Origin: Microbacterium sp. SORGH_AS_0888
GTDB taxonomy: Bacteria > Actinomycetota > Actinomycetes > Actinomycetales > Microbacteriaceae
DNA length: 64,000 nt
Reading direction: 5' to 3'
NCBI RefSeq assembly: GCF_030818905.1
Contig: NZ_JAUTAZ010000001.1
Coordinates: forward strand, 1,922,001-1,986,000
A program made the translations under genes and the position numbers. The notes under the pieces were generated by a model, which ran no database searches, had not been told where the DNA came from, and was given only the letters and a program-made list of their open reading frames with translations. Positions within the stretch are counted from its first letter, which is position 1. Each line of letters starts with the position of its first letter. This document shows positions 18,505 to 27,536 of this stretch, one piece after another.

Positions 18505-19356
18505 ATGGCGCACAGGTCCGCCGGCGAGTCGGCGCTGCACCGGCACCTGCGCGTGCTCGACGCGTTCGACGCGCTGCACCCGTTCCTCACCCTGAGCGAG
18601 ATCGCCGCGGCCACGGGACTCGCCCCCTCGACCGCGCATCGCCTGGTCGGCGAGCTCACGGCCGAGCGCCTGCTCGAGCGGCTCCCCGACCGCACGTACC
18701 GGCTCGGGCTGCGGCTGTGGGAGTACGCCGCGCGCACGCCCGGGGCCATCGGGCTGCGCGAGATCGCACGCCCGTGGCTGCATTCCGCGCACGCGCGGAT
18801 CCGGCAGCACATCCAGCTCGGCGTGCGCGCCGGGACCGACGTCCTGTTCGTCGAGCGGATGTCGGCGCCCGGCGCCGTGATCAACGCGACGCTCATCGGC
18901 GGCCGCATCCCCCTGCACGCATCGTCGAGCGGGCTCGTGCTGCTGGCGAGCGCCGGCGAGGAGGCCGTGCGCACGGTCGTCGCGAGCGGTCTCCGGGCCT
19001 ACACGACGCTCACCCCTCGCACCGAGGCGGAGCTGCGGCGCGTGCTCCGCCGGGTGCGCAGCGAGGACGTCGCGGACGCGCGGGGCTACATCCACCGTGA
19101 GGCGCGCGGGATCGCGGTGCCGGTCCGCGGGCCGGACGGCTCGGTCTACGCCGCGCTCGGCGCCGTGGTCCCGGACACGCCGGGGCCCGCGCACGAGACC
19201 GTGGAGACGCTGCGGATCGCCGCAGCGGGGGTGAGCCGCAGCCTCGCCGAGGCGTACGCGCGCGGCGGCGGGGATGCGGGCTGGCACGGCCCCGGTCCGG
19301 ACGCCGGGGTCCCCGCGCGGTCGTGGGAGGTGGCCGCGACGCTCCTCCGCCGGTGA
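18505..19356 (+). CDS. IclR-family transcriptional regulator
   Basis: A 283-residue protein. N-terminal winged helix (LTLSEIAAATGLAPSTAHRLVGEL) and IclR effector domain (GGRIPLHASSSGLVLLA; GYIHREARGIAVPVRG). ATG 18505 has GGGAGGA 4-5 nt upstream; much longer in-frame extensions are antisense to the P450 and reductase and are not coding. Divergent arrangement suggests it controls the P450-reductase pair. A Gly/Pro-rich tail of about 35 residues follows the conserved domain. Confidence 0.9.
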   Translation: MAHRSAGESALHRHLRVLDAFDALHPFLTLSEIAAATGLAPSTAHRLVGELTAERLLERLPDRTYRLGLRLWEYAARTPGAIGLREIARPWLHSAHARIRQHIQLGVRAGTDVLFVERMSAPGAVINATLIGGRIPLHASSSGLVLLASAGEEAVRTVVASGLRAYTTLTPRTEAELRRVLRRVRSEDVADARGYIHREARGIAVPVRGPDGSVYAALGAVVPDTPGPAHETVETLRIAAAGVSRSLAEAYARGGGDAGWHGPGPDAGVPARSWEVAATLLRR

Positions 19357-19429
19357 CGCGGCCCCGGCTCCCCGCTCGCGCGGCCGCGTCCCGCCCGCGC
19401 GAGCGAGCGCGGAGCCGACCTCGCGCGGG

Positions 19430-19451
19430 ATTGTCGCCAGAATTGGCGCGA
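19430..19451. promoter_or_regulatory. Candidate GntR operator
   Basis: ATTGTCGCCA followed by ATTGGCGCGA: the first contains the inverse complement of GGCGACAAT found before gntR and the aldolase gene, the second matches the other half of the gntR site. About 20 bp before the dehydrogenase ATG. Confidence 0.4.
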
Positions 19452-19470
19452 AGCGCTAGGGTGAGGCGCC

Positions 19471-20257
19471 ATGACACGCATCGCCGTGATCGGCCTCGGC
19501 GAGGCCGGTTCGACCTATGCGCAGGGCGCTCGGCGCCGCCGGTGCCGCCGTGCGCGGCTACGACTTCTCGGCCACGGCGGGGGACCGCATCCCGGCGTCC
19601 GAGCGGATGGACACGCTCTCGGACGCGCTCGATGGGGCGGATCTCGTGCTGAGCCTGGTGTGGGCGCGCACCGCGGCCGAGGCGGCCGAGGCCGCGATGC
19701 CGCTGCTGGCCCGCGACGCTGTGTACGCCGACCTCAACACCGCCGCTCGCGGCGTCAAGGAGCGCGTCGCGGCGATCGGCGATGCGCACGGGATCGCGGT
19801 CGCGGACGTCGCGGTGCTCGCGCCCGTGGCGCGCGCGGCCGAGCGCACGCCGTTGCTCGCGAGCGGCCCGGGCGCCGAGCGGTTCGCCGATGCCGTGCGC
19901 CCGTTCGGCGTTCCGGTCGAGACGCTGCCGGGCCCCGCCGGCGACGCCGCCGAGCGGAAGCTCCTGCGGAGCGTGTTCATGAAGGGCATGGCCGCCGTCG
20001 TGATCGAGGCGCTGGAGGCCGCCCGCGCGGCGGGCGCCGAGGAGTGGCTGCACGCGCAGATGGCGGCGGAGTTCGGCCCCGACGGAGCCGCCACGGTCGA
20101 CCATCTCGTGCAGGGCACCCACCGCCACGCCGTGCGCCGCGAGCGCGAGGTGCGCGACGCGCTCGCGGCGCTCGATGCGGACGGCCGGCACGCCGACATG
20201 ACGCGCGCCGCGGTCGCCTGGTACGAGCGGCTCGCGGCCGCATCCCGTCCCGCGTAG
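19471..20257 (+). pseudogene. 6PGDH-like NAD(P)-binding dehydrogenase (DUF1932 type), frameshifted
   Basis: The N-terminus reads MTRIAVIGLGEAGSTYAQ, a clean Rossmann start with GGTGAGG upstream, but the frame then breaks. The rest of the protein (from ALGAAGAAVRGYDFS to the stop at 20257) is one base out of phase. Removing one G of the GGG at 19524-19526 would restore a single protein of about 261 residues. The C-terminal part (KLLRSVFMKGMAAVVIEALE) resembles the DUF1932 helical domain of 6-phosphogluconate/3-hydroxyisobutyrate dehydrogenase relatives. It may be a true recent mutation or a sequencing error; the remainder shows normal coding composition. Confidence 0.8.
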
Positions 20258-20274
20258 CGGAGGCCCCTCCCGCT

Positions 20275-20356
20275 CCGCATCCGCATCCGCATCCGCATCC
20301 GCATCCGCATCCGCATCCGCATCCGCATCCGCATCCGCATCCGCATCCGCATCCGC
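20275..20356. repeat. Hexanucleotide tandem repeat (CCGCAT)n
   Basis: Thirteen perfect copies of CCGCAT (20275-20352) plus CCGC. It starts 18 bp after the dehydrogenase stop and runs directly into the next palindrome. Such perfect short arrays are prone to slipped-strand length change. Confidence 0.97.
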
Positions 20357-20420
20357 GGGGATCGTGCGCGACACGCCGCGCCCTGGCTCTCCGACACGGC
20401 GTGTCGCCCACGATCCCCGC
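20355..20420. repeat. Dispersed palindrome family B, copy 1
   Basis: A 24-bp stem with one mismatch: arm 20355-20378 (GCGGGGATCGTGCGCGACAC...) pairs with 20397-20420. A related hairpin occurs at 42145-42212. It lies between convergent genes and probably terminates both. Confidence 0.8.
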
Positions 20421-20473
20421 ACGACGGCAGACGATCCCCCGCCGCCGACGCGGCGACAGGGGATGTCGCGGGC

Positions 20474-21832
20474 TCAGCCCTTGCGGTAGTTCTCGCGCGC
20501 GAACGCCGAGAACGGTGCGGGGGCCACGGTCGCGCGCACCTCGACCTGACGGTGCGGCTCGACGGCGGGCTTGCGCGAGTTCGGCGACTCGCCCCACACG
20601 ACCGTGACGCGGGTCCCGGGCTCGGCGTGCGCCTCGTCGATGCTCGCGAGCGAGACGAAGGCCTGGAGGCCCGTCATGTAGCCGACGTCGTGCGAGACTC
20701 CGACATCGGCGCCGGACGCGATCACGCGGTCGACCTGGTACAGGCCGTAGCGCGCCTTGGGGAACTCGATGAACTTCGCCGGAAGCTCGTCGCCGACGTA
20801 CGAGGCGACGATCGCGGCGAGGTCTTCGGCATCCCACACGAGCGTGACCTTGCGACGCTGCGGCGCCGCGGCGAACCGCTCGAGCGCGGCACGGCCGATG
20901 AAGTCGTGGTCGAAGGCGACGCTGCGGCCGTAGCCGAGGTCATAGGGGGTGAGGTAGTAGTCCTCGATGTCGTCGGACACGTAGCTGCCGGCGAGCGACC
21001 CGGCACGGGACGCCGGGAGCCACTCGAGGTACTCGGCGGCGCGCGCGCCGGTGAAGATCGCCGGCAGCGGCGACGGCACCCAGGCCGACTCGAGGTTCGC
21101 GGACGAGTAGGCGCGCGCGCCGACGCGAACGAGCCCGAACTCGTCGCCCGCCTCGAGGATCGCCGCGAGAACCCGCTCACCGTCGGCCCACGGCCCGAAC
21201 AGCTCGAAGCCGGGCTGGCCCGCCATGCCGTGACGAAGGCTGCGAACCTCGACGCCGGCGATCTGCAGACGCGCCATCCCGAAGAACCTGGTCGGCGGCA
21301 CCGGTCCGCCGATGAGACGCTCGACGAGCGCGAGGGCGTTCGGCCCCTGCAGCTCGTAGCGGTAGAGCTCCGGCGGCGTTCCCGGCTCGCGCATGAGCGT
21401 GTTCGCGTCGCGGCGGAACGTCACGTCGTAGTCGCCGGTCTCGCCGATGAACTGCACCCAGTCGAGCACCATGTACCAGCCCACGAGGTCGTACTCGTCC
21501 TCCTCGAGGTGGAAGAGGATGGCATCGCCGATCAGGTAGCCCTCGTCGTTGACGCCGATAAACTGCTTCGCGGCGTCGACGGGGAAGCTCGCGAAGCTGT
21601 TCACGCCGGTGTCCGAGAGGAGGCGCGCCGCGTCCGGACCCGAGATGAACAGGTCCGTCATGTGGTGCGACTGGTCCAGGAGCGCGACGGTCTCCGACCA
21701 TGAGCGCTGCTCGCTGCGCCAGTTGGTGAACTCGGGCGTGACCGGGAAGATCGTCGGCCGCGCCTGCGCGTTGCGCAGCAGCTCGACCGGGCTTCCGGCG
21801 TCGGCGATCGCCTGGGCGGCGGAGAGGACCAT
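20474..21832 (-). CDS. LigM/GcvT-family THF-dependent aromatic O-demethylase, paralogue 2
   Basis: A 452-residue protein started at MVLSAAQ with AAGGAG seven bases upstream. Same fold and motifs as paralogues 1 and 3 (LLDQSHHMTDLF; YRYELQGPNALALVERL; LRHGMAGQPGFELFGP) but clearly more diverged, with a shorter linker region and different loops around the central segment. It should transfer a methyl group from a methoxy-aromatic to THF, perhaps from a different ring position. Divergent from a LysR gene across a 114-bp region holding a LysR-type inverted repeat. Confidence 0.83.
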   Translation of the reverse strand: MVLSAAQAIADAGSPVELLRNAQARPTIFPVTPEFTNWRSEQRSWSETVALLDQSHHMTDLFISGPDAARLLSDTGVNSFASFPVDAAKQFIGVNDEGYLIGDAILFHLEEDEYDLVGWYMVLDWVQFIGETGDYDVTFRRDANTLMREPGTPPELYRYELQGPNALALVERLIGGPVPPTRFFGMARLQIAGVEVRSLRHGMAGQPGFELFGPWADGERVLAAILEAGDEFGLVRVGARAYSSANLESAWVPSPLPAIFTGARAAEYLEWLPASRAGSLAGSYVSDDIEDYYLTPYDLGYGRSVAFDHDFIGRAALERFAAAPQRRKVTLVWDAEDLAAIVASYVGDELPAKFIEFPKARYGLYQVDRVIASGADVGVSHDVGYMTGLQAFVSLASIDEAHAEPGTRVTVVWGESPNSRKPAVEPHRQVEVRATVAPAPFSAFARENYRKG

Positions 21833-21879
21833 GAGAACTCCTTCGTTCGGGATGTGCCCCCTCAGCGTACGAAGCATGG

Positions 21880-21906
21880 CCTATCGGTTGTTCGATACTC
21901 CATAAT
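21880..21906. promoter_or_regulatory. LysR-type box and CCTATC motif
   Basis: TATCG (21882-21886) and CGATA (21893-21897) form an inverted repeat with a 6-bp spacer, the size of a LysR T-N11-A box. The left arm is part of CCTATC, the half-site also present at 5540 and 24395; CTCCATA (21898-21904) also matches the 5540 site. It lies between the divergent ligM-2 and lysR genes. Confidence 0.5.
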
Positions 21907-21946
21907 CGGTGCTTATGAACGGGCAAGGATGCGTGAGGCGGACGCC

Positions 21947-22867
21947 GTGGACCTGAACCTCGTCCGGGTGTTCGTCGCGATCGCCGAGACGCGCAGCCTC
22001 ACGGCCGCCGCAGCGCGGTTGTACGTCACCCAGCCCGCGGTCAGCCAGGCGCTGGGGCGTCTGCGTCGCGAGCTCGACGACCCGCTGTTCACACGCCGGG
22101 GCCGCACCGTCGTGGCCACCCCGCTCGCGGAGAGCGTCTACCCCGGCTTCCGAGACGCCCTCTCGACGGTCGACCGCACGCTCGACGCCGTCCACCGCTT
22201 CGAGCCCGCGGCATCCGATCGGCTCTTCCGCATCGCGCTCTCGGAGCTCGGGGAGATCGGCTGGCTGCCGGCGATCGTCGCAGCCGTGCGCCGGAGCGCC
22301 CCGCGCATGCGCATCGAGGTCGTGCCGATGGATGTCGACGCCCTCCCCGAGTGGCTCGGCCGCGGCACCGTCGACCTCGCCATCACCCCGTCCGCCGTGC
22401 CGGGCGGGTTCGAGCGCGTGGGCCTCAAGACCCAGGGCTACGGCGCGGTCATGTCGCAGCGGCATCCGCTGGCCACCGGCGAGGTGACGCTCGAGGCCTA
22501 CGCGGCGGCGGCGCACGCCGTGGTCGCGAGCGACTCGGGAGCGCCCGCGCTGGATGCGGCGCGCCGCCGCGCGGGGATCGACATCGAGCCGCGGGTCGCG
22601 CTGCAGCAGTTCGCATCGCTGCCGCCGCTGCTGGCCGGGGACCGGGAGCTCGTGGCGACCATGCCCGACACGATCGCGGAGGGATGGGCGCACACGTGGC
22701 CGCTGGTCGTGCGGCCGCTGCCGTTCGAGATGCACCCCGTCGAGGTGCGCCTGTACCGTCGCGCGACGACGCAGCACGCCGCCGCGCTGGACTGGCTGTT
22801 CGACACGGTGGCGCGCGCCGTGCGCGGCTCGTCCGGCCGGTTCCAGGTGATCCACGGCGACGGCTGA
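21947..22867 (+). CDS. LysR-family transcriptional regulator
   Basis: About 306 residues if started at GTG 21947, giving the classical N-terminus MDLNLVRVFVAIAETRS with GAGG 8 nt upstream; ATG 21929 is an alternative. Helix-turn-helix LTAAAARLYVTQPAVSQALGRLRR and the LysR effector domain are intact. It is divergent from ligM-2 and probably activates it in response to the methoxylated substrate. Confidence 0.9.
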   Translation: MDLNLVRVFVAIAETRSLTAAAARLYVTQPAVSQALGRLRRELDDPLFTRRGRTVVATPLAESVYPGFRDALSTVDRTLDAVHRFEPAASDRLFRIALSELGEIGWLPAIVAAVRRSAPRMRIEVVPMDVDALPEWLGRGTVDLAITPSAVPGGFERVGLKTQGYGAVMSQRHPLATGEVTLEAYAAAAHAVVASDSGAPALDAARRRAGIDIEPRVALQQFASLPPLLAGDRELVATMPDTIAEGWAHTWPLVVRPLPFEMHPVEVRLYRRATTQHAAALDWLFDTVARAVRGSSGRFQVIHGDG

Positions 22868-22890
22868 CCGGCGCCGGGACCATCCGCGAC

Positions 22891-22926
22891 GCGCGAGGTC
22901 GCACCCGTGCGGATGCGACCTCGCGC
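22891..22926. terminator. Hairpin between convergent lysR and ligM-3
   Basis: Perfect 13-bp stem GCGCGAGGTCGCA (22891-22903) / TGCGACCTCGCGC (22914-22926), 10-nt loop. Likely bidirectional terminator. Confidence 0.7.
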
Positions 22927-22933
22927 GAGCGGC

Positions 22934-24445
<1,512 letters not shown>

Positions 24446-24460
24446 CTATCCCGGAACCAA

Positions 24461-24475
24461 AATTGGCGACAATGT
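24461..24475. promoter_or_regulatory. Candidate GntR operator before the aldolase operon
   Basis: AATTGGCGACAATGT matches 14 of 15 bases of the element at 10430-10444 before gntR. It ends 60 bp before the aldolase ATG. Confidence 0.45.
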
Positions 24476-24535
24476 CTTGCGCATCCTCGACCACTGTGGT
24501 TCGCTGAGGGCCGACCGATCGAAGGGGAACCCGGC

Positions 24536-25243
24536 ATGGGCGGACACGTCGTCGTGACGGACATCGAGCGTGCGGACGCGGACGTCGTCGCCGCGCTCGC
24601 CGCACTCGGCTCGGCGACCGTCCACGAGGCCCAGGGCCGCACCGGCTACGTCGGTCCCGACATCCGCCCGATCCAGCAGGGCGCCGCCATCGCCGGCAGC
24701 GCGATCACGGTGCTCACCGCCCCCGGCGACAACCTCATGGTGCACGTCGCGATCGAGCAGTCCCGCGCCGGGGACGTGATCGTCGTCGTGCCCCGCGGCG
24801 ACTCCCCCTACGGCCACATCGGCGAGCTGATGGCGACCCAGATGCAGGTGTGCGGCGTGCGCGGCTACGTCACCTCGGCCGGCGTGCGCGACACGACCGA
24901 GCTGCGCCGAATGGGCTTCCCCGCGTGGACGAGGCACATCAGCGCGGAGGGATGCGTCAAGGACACCCCCGGCTCGGTCAACGTCCCCGTGGTGCTCGGC
25001 GCCGCCATCGTCCACCCGGGCGACATCGTGGTCGCCGACGATGACGGCGTCGCCATCGTCCCCCGTGCCGACGCCGCCGACGTTCTCGCGGCCGCAACGG
25101 CGCGCGCCGAGAAGGAGGCCGCGAATCGCGTCCGGTACGAGGCGGGAGAGATCTCGATGGACATCAACCGGCTCCGACCCGTCCTCGCCGACCTCGGCGT
25201 GAGCTACATTCCTCAAGCGGAATACGACCGTGGCGGCCGCTGA
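24536..25243 (+). CDS. 4-carboxy-4-hydroxy-2-oxoadipate aldolase-type enzyme (RraA/HMG-aldolase family)
   Basis: A 235-residue RraA-fold class II aldolase. Family active-site elements are present: GELMATQ, the Arg-Asp of GYVTSAGVRD, and DDDGVAIVP. Members (LigK, GalC, ProA) cleave 4-carboxy-4-hydroxy-2-oxoadipate to pyruvate and oxaloacetate, the last step of the gallate and protocatechuate 4,5-cleavage pathways. Length matches LigK-type aldolases rather than the shorter RraA at 56783. The downstream gene overlaps it by 14 bp and is a GalD-type tautomerase, which strongly supports this role. Confidence 0.85.
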   Translation: MGGHVVVTDIERADADVVAALAALGSATVHEAQGRTGYVGPDIRPIQQGAAIAGSAITVLTAPGDNLMVHVAIEQSRAGDVIVVVPRGDSPYGHIGELMATQMQVCGVRGYVTSAGVRDTTELRRMGFPAWTRHISAEGCVKDTPGSVNVPVVLGAAIVHPGDIVVADDDGVAIVPRADAADVLAAATARAEKEAANRVRYEAGEISMDINRLRPVLADLGVSYIPQAEYDRGGR

Positions 25244-26309
25244 CCCCGAAGCCTCCGGCATCCCGTGCCTGCTCATGCGCGGCGGCACCTCGAAGGGCGC
25301 GTTCTTCCTCGCGGACGACCTGCCCGCCCGCCGTGAGACGCGCGACGACCTGCTGCTGCGGATCATGGGCAGCCCCGACCCGACGCAGATCGACGGCCTC
25401 GGGGGCGCCCACCCCCTCACGAGCAAGGTCGCGATCGTCTCCCGTTCCGAGGAGCCGGGCATCGACATCGACTACCTGTTCCTGCAGATCGCGGTCGACG
25501 AGCCCCTCGTCTCCGACACCCAGACCTGCGGCAACCTGCTCGCCGCCGTCGGCCCCTTCGCCGTCGAACGCGGCCTCCTGGTGCCCGGCGAGCCGACCAC
25601 GACCGCCCGGATCCGGCTGCTCAACACCCGGGATATCGCGACCGTCACGTTCGCGACCCCCGGCGGCACCGTCGACTACGACGGGGATGCCGCGATCGAC
25701 GGCGTCCCCGGGACCGCCTGCCGGATCGACATCGCCCTCGCCGCGGGCCCCGGAAAGGCGCTGCTGCCGACCGGGAACGCGACCGACGAGGTCGAGGGGC
25801 ACCGCGCGACCCTCATCGACAACGGCATGCCGGTCGTGCTGCTGGATGCCGCCGACTTCGGCGTCGAGGGCACGGAGACCCCCGCCGCCCTCGAAGCCCG
25901 CGGTGAGCTGGCCACGGAGGTCGAACGGGTGCGCCTCGCCGCCGGTCCCCTCATGGGCCTCGGAGACGTCTCCGCGCAGACCGTGCCCAAGATGTTCCTC
26001 CTCTCCCCCGCCACCGCGGGCGGAGCCATCTCGACCCGCGCGTTCATCCCCCACCGCGTGCACACCTCGATCGGCGTGCTCATGGCGGCGTCCGTCGCCG
26101 CGGGGCTGCGCATCCCCGGCACCGTGGCTGCAGAGCTGGCCACCGACGACGGCGGCGAGACGGTGTCCATCGAGCACCCCGGCGGCGCCTTCCCCGCGCG
26201 CGTGCGCGTCGACCGTGCTCCGGACGGCGCCTGGCAGGCGGCATCCCTGTCGCTGCGGACCGCACGCAAGATCTTCGACGGACGGGTCTTCCCCCGCCCG
26301 CGCCTGTAG
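25230..26309 (+). CDS. 4-oxalomesaconate tautomerase-type protein (PrpF/GalD family)
   Basis: A 359-residue PrpF-family isomerase started at GTG 25230. The N-terminal signature LLMRGGTSKGAFF, GLGGAHPLTSKVAIV and DTQTCGNLLAAVG are typical; the TCGN cysteine is a catalytic candidate in this diaminopimelate-epimerase fold. GalD converts the keto and enol forms of 4-oxalomesaconate in gallate catabolism. Overlap with the aldolase gene and proximity to a ring-cleavage enzyme make GalD more likely than a methylcitrate-pathway PrpF. No other prp genes are present. Confidence 0.85.
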   Translation: MAAADPEASGIPCLLMRGGTSKGAFFLADDLPARRETRDDLLLRIMGSPDPTQIDGLGGAHPLTSKVAIVSRSEEPGIDIDYLFLQIAVDEPLVSDTQTCGNLLAAVGPFAVERGLLVPGEPTTTARIRLLNTRDIATVTFATPGGTVDYDGDAAIDGVPGTACRIDIALAAGPGKALLPTGNATDEVEGHRATLIDNGMPVVLLDAADFGVEGTETPAALEARGELATEVERVRLAAGPLMGLGDVSAQTVPKMFLLSPATAGGAISTRAFIPHRVHTSIGVLMAASVAAGLRIPGTVAAELATDDGGETVSIEHPGGAFPARVRVDRAPDGAWQAASLSLRTARKIFDGRVFPRPRL

Positions 26310-26347
26310 GACACCCGACCGTAGACACCCGTCAGAGAGGACAAGAC

Positions 26348-27376
26348 ATGGCCGAACACGAGAACTTCGATCTCGCCCACGTGGGCGGAATCGAGCTCTT
26401 CACACCCACGTTCGACGAGAGCCTGCACTTCTTCCGCGATCTGCTCGCGATGCGCGAGGTCGCCCGTGTCGGCGACTCCGTGTACCTGCGCACATGGGAC
26501 GAGTACCAGCTGTACTCGCTCAAGCTCACCGCATCCGACACGAACGGCGTCGGGCGGACGCTCTTCCGCACGACCAGTCAGGAGGCTCTCGACCGCCGCG
26601 TCGCCGCGATCGAGAAGGCCGGCCTCGGGCACGGCTGGCGCGACCCCGAGGTCGGCGTCGGGCGGTCCTTCGAGTTCGAGGACCCGGACGGGCACACGAT
26701 GGCCCTCTACTACGACACCGAGCTGTACGTGCCGGACGACGAGGACCGCCCCGCGTTGAAGAACCAGGCCTCGAAGTTCCCGGGTCGTGGCATCAACGTT
26801 CGGCGCCTCGACCACATCAACTACCTCGCGAGCGACGTCACCGCCGCCGGCGAGTTCTGGCGCGACGTCATGAAGGCGCGCGAGTCCGAGCGCGTGAAGC
26901 TGGACGCGGGAGGGTACGGGGCCTGGTGGTTCCGTTTCCACCAGAAGTCCTACGACGTCGTCTACTCCGACGACTGGACCGGCGAGCGCGGCCGCTTCCA
27001 CCACTTCGCCTTCGCCCCCGACAATCGCGAAGACATCCTCAAGGCCGCCGACATCTGCCTCGAGAACGGCATCTACATCGAGTACGGTCCCTACAAGCAC
27101 GCGATCAACCAGACCTTCTTCCTGTACGTCTGGGAGCCGGGCGGGAACCGCATCGAGTTCGCCACCGCGCAGGCGCGCCTCCTCCTCGACCCGGACTGGC
27201 CGGTCGTGGAGTGGTCGCAGGCCGAGCGCGCCAAGGGCCAGGCATGGGGCATGAAGACCGTCGCGACCTTCCACACGCACGGGACCCCGTACGTGAAGGA
27301 CCAGGAGGCGATCGACGCCGCCGCCCTCGCGGGCGTGCCGTACACGCCCACCGACCACGACGAGAAGTCGGAGTAG
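26348..27376 (+). CDS. Vicinal-oxygen-chelate extradiol dioxygenase
   Basis: A 342-residue two-domain type I extradiol dioxygenase. The metal triad is visible in the C-terminal domain: His156 (RRLDHINYL), His218/219 (RFHHFAFAP) and Glu270 (GGNRIEFAT); the N-terminal domain is the degenerate copy. A C-terminal tail of about 50 residues follows. It should cleave a catecholic ring next to two hydroxyls. Known gallate and 3-O-methylgallate dioxygenases are LigAB-type (type II), so a VOC enzyme beside GalD/GalC-type genes is unusual. Alternatively it is a catechol 2,3-dioxygenase for another branch. It starts 38 nt after the tautomerase, with AGAGAGGA before the ATG. Confidence 0.87.
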   Translation: MAEHENFDLAHVGGIELFTPTFDESLHFFRDLLAMREVARVGDSVYLRTWDEYQLYSLKLTASDTNGVGRTLFRTTSQEALDRRVAAIEKAGLGHGWRDPEVGVGRSFEFEDPDGHTMALYYDTELYVPDDEDRPALKNQASKFPGRGINVRRLDHINYLASDVTAAGEFWRDVMKARESERVKLDAGGYGAWWFRFHQKSYDVVYSDDWTGERGRFHHFAFAPDNREDILKAADICLENGIYIEYGPYKHAINQTFFLYVWEPGGNRIEFATAQARLLLDPDWPVVEWSQAERAKGQAWGMKTVATFHTHGTPYVKDQEAIDAAALAGVPYTPTDHDEKSE

Positions 27377-27421
27377 GCCGCCGCTGCTGCTGCGCCGACC
27401 CGGCGGGCCCGCGCCTGCGCC

Positions 27422-27498
27422 TGCGCACAACTCAGGCAGAGACGCCCCGAACAGGCCCGAGACCGGGCCTCCGGGCGATCCTGCCTGAATTATGCGCA
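27422..27498. terminator. Nested hairpin between the dioxygenase and MetE-like genes
   Basis: Outer arms TGCGCACAACTCAGGCAG (27422-27439) and CTGCCTGAATTATGCGCA (27481-27498) pair with two mismatches; an inner stem GGCCCG/CGGGCC lies at 27454-27469. Located between convergent genes. Confidence 0.7.
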
Positions 27499-27536
27499 CC
27501 CGGCGCGGTGGCCGCGGCGCCGCGGCGCAGGCCGGG

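Noticed and set aside
20275..20352. Tandem hexamer considered as a CRISPR array
   Set aside because: The repeat unit is 6 bp with no spacers; it is a simple-sequence repeat.
24536..25243. Reading this gene as plain RraA
   Set aside because: It is 80 residues longer than the RraA at 56783 and overlaps a GalD-type gene; a catabolic aldolase is the better call.
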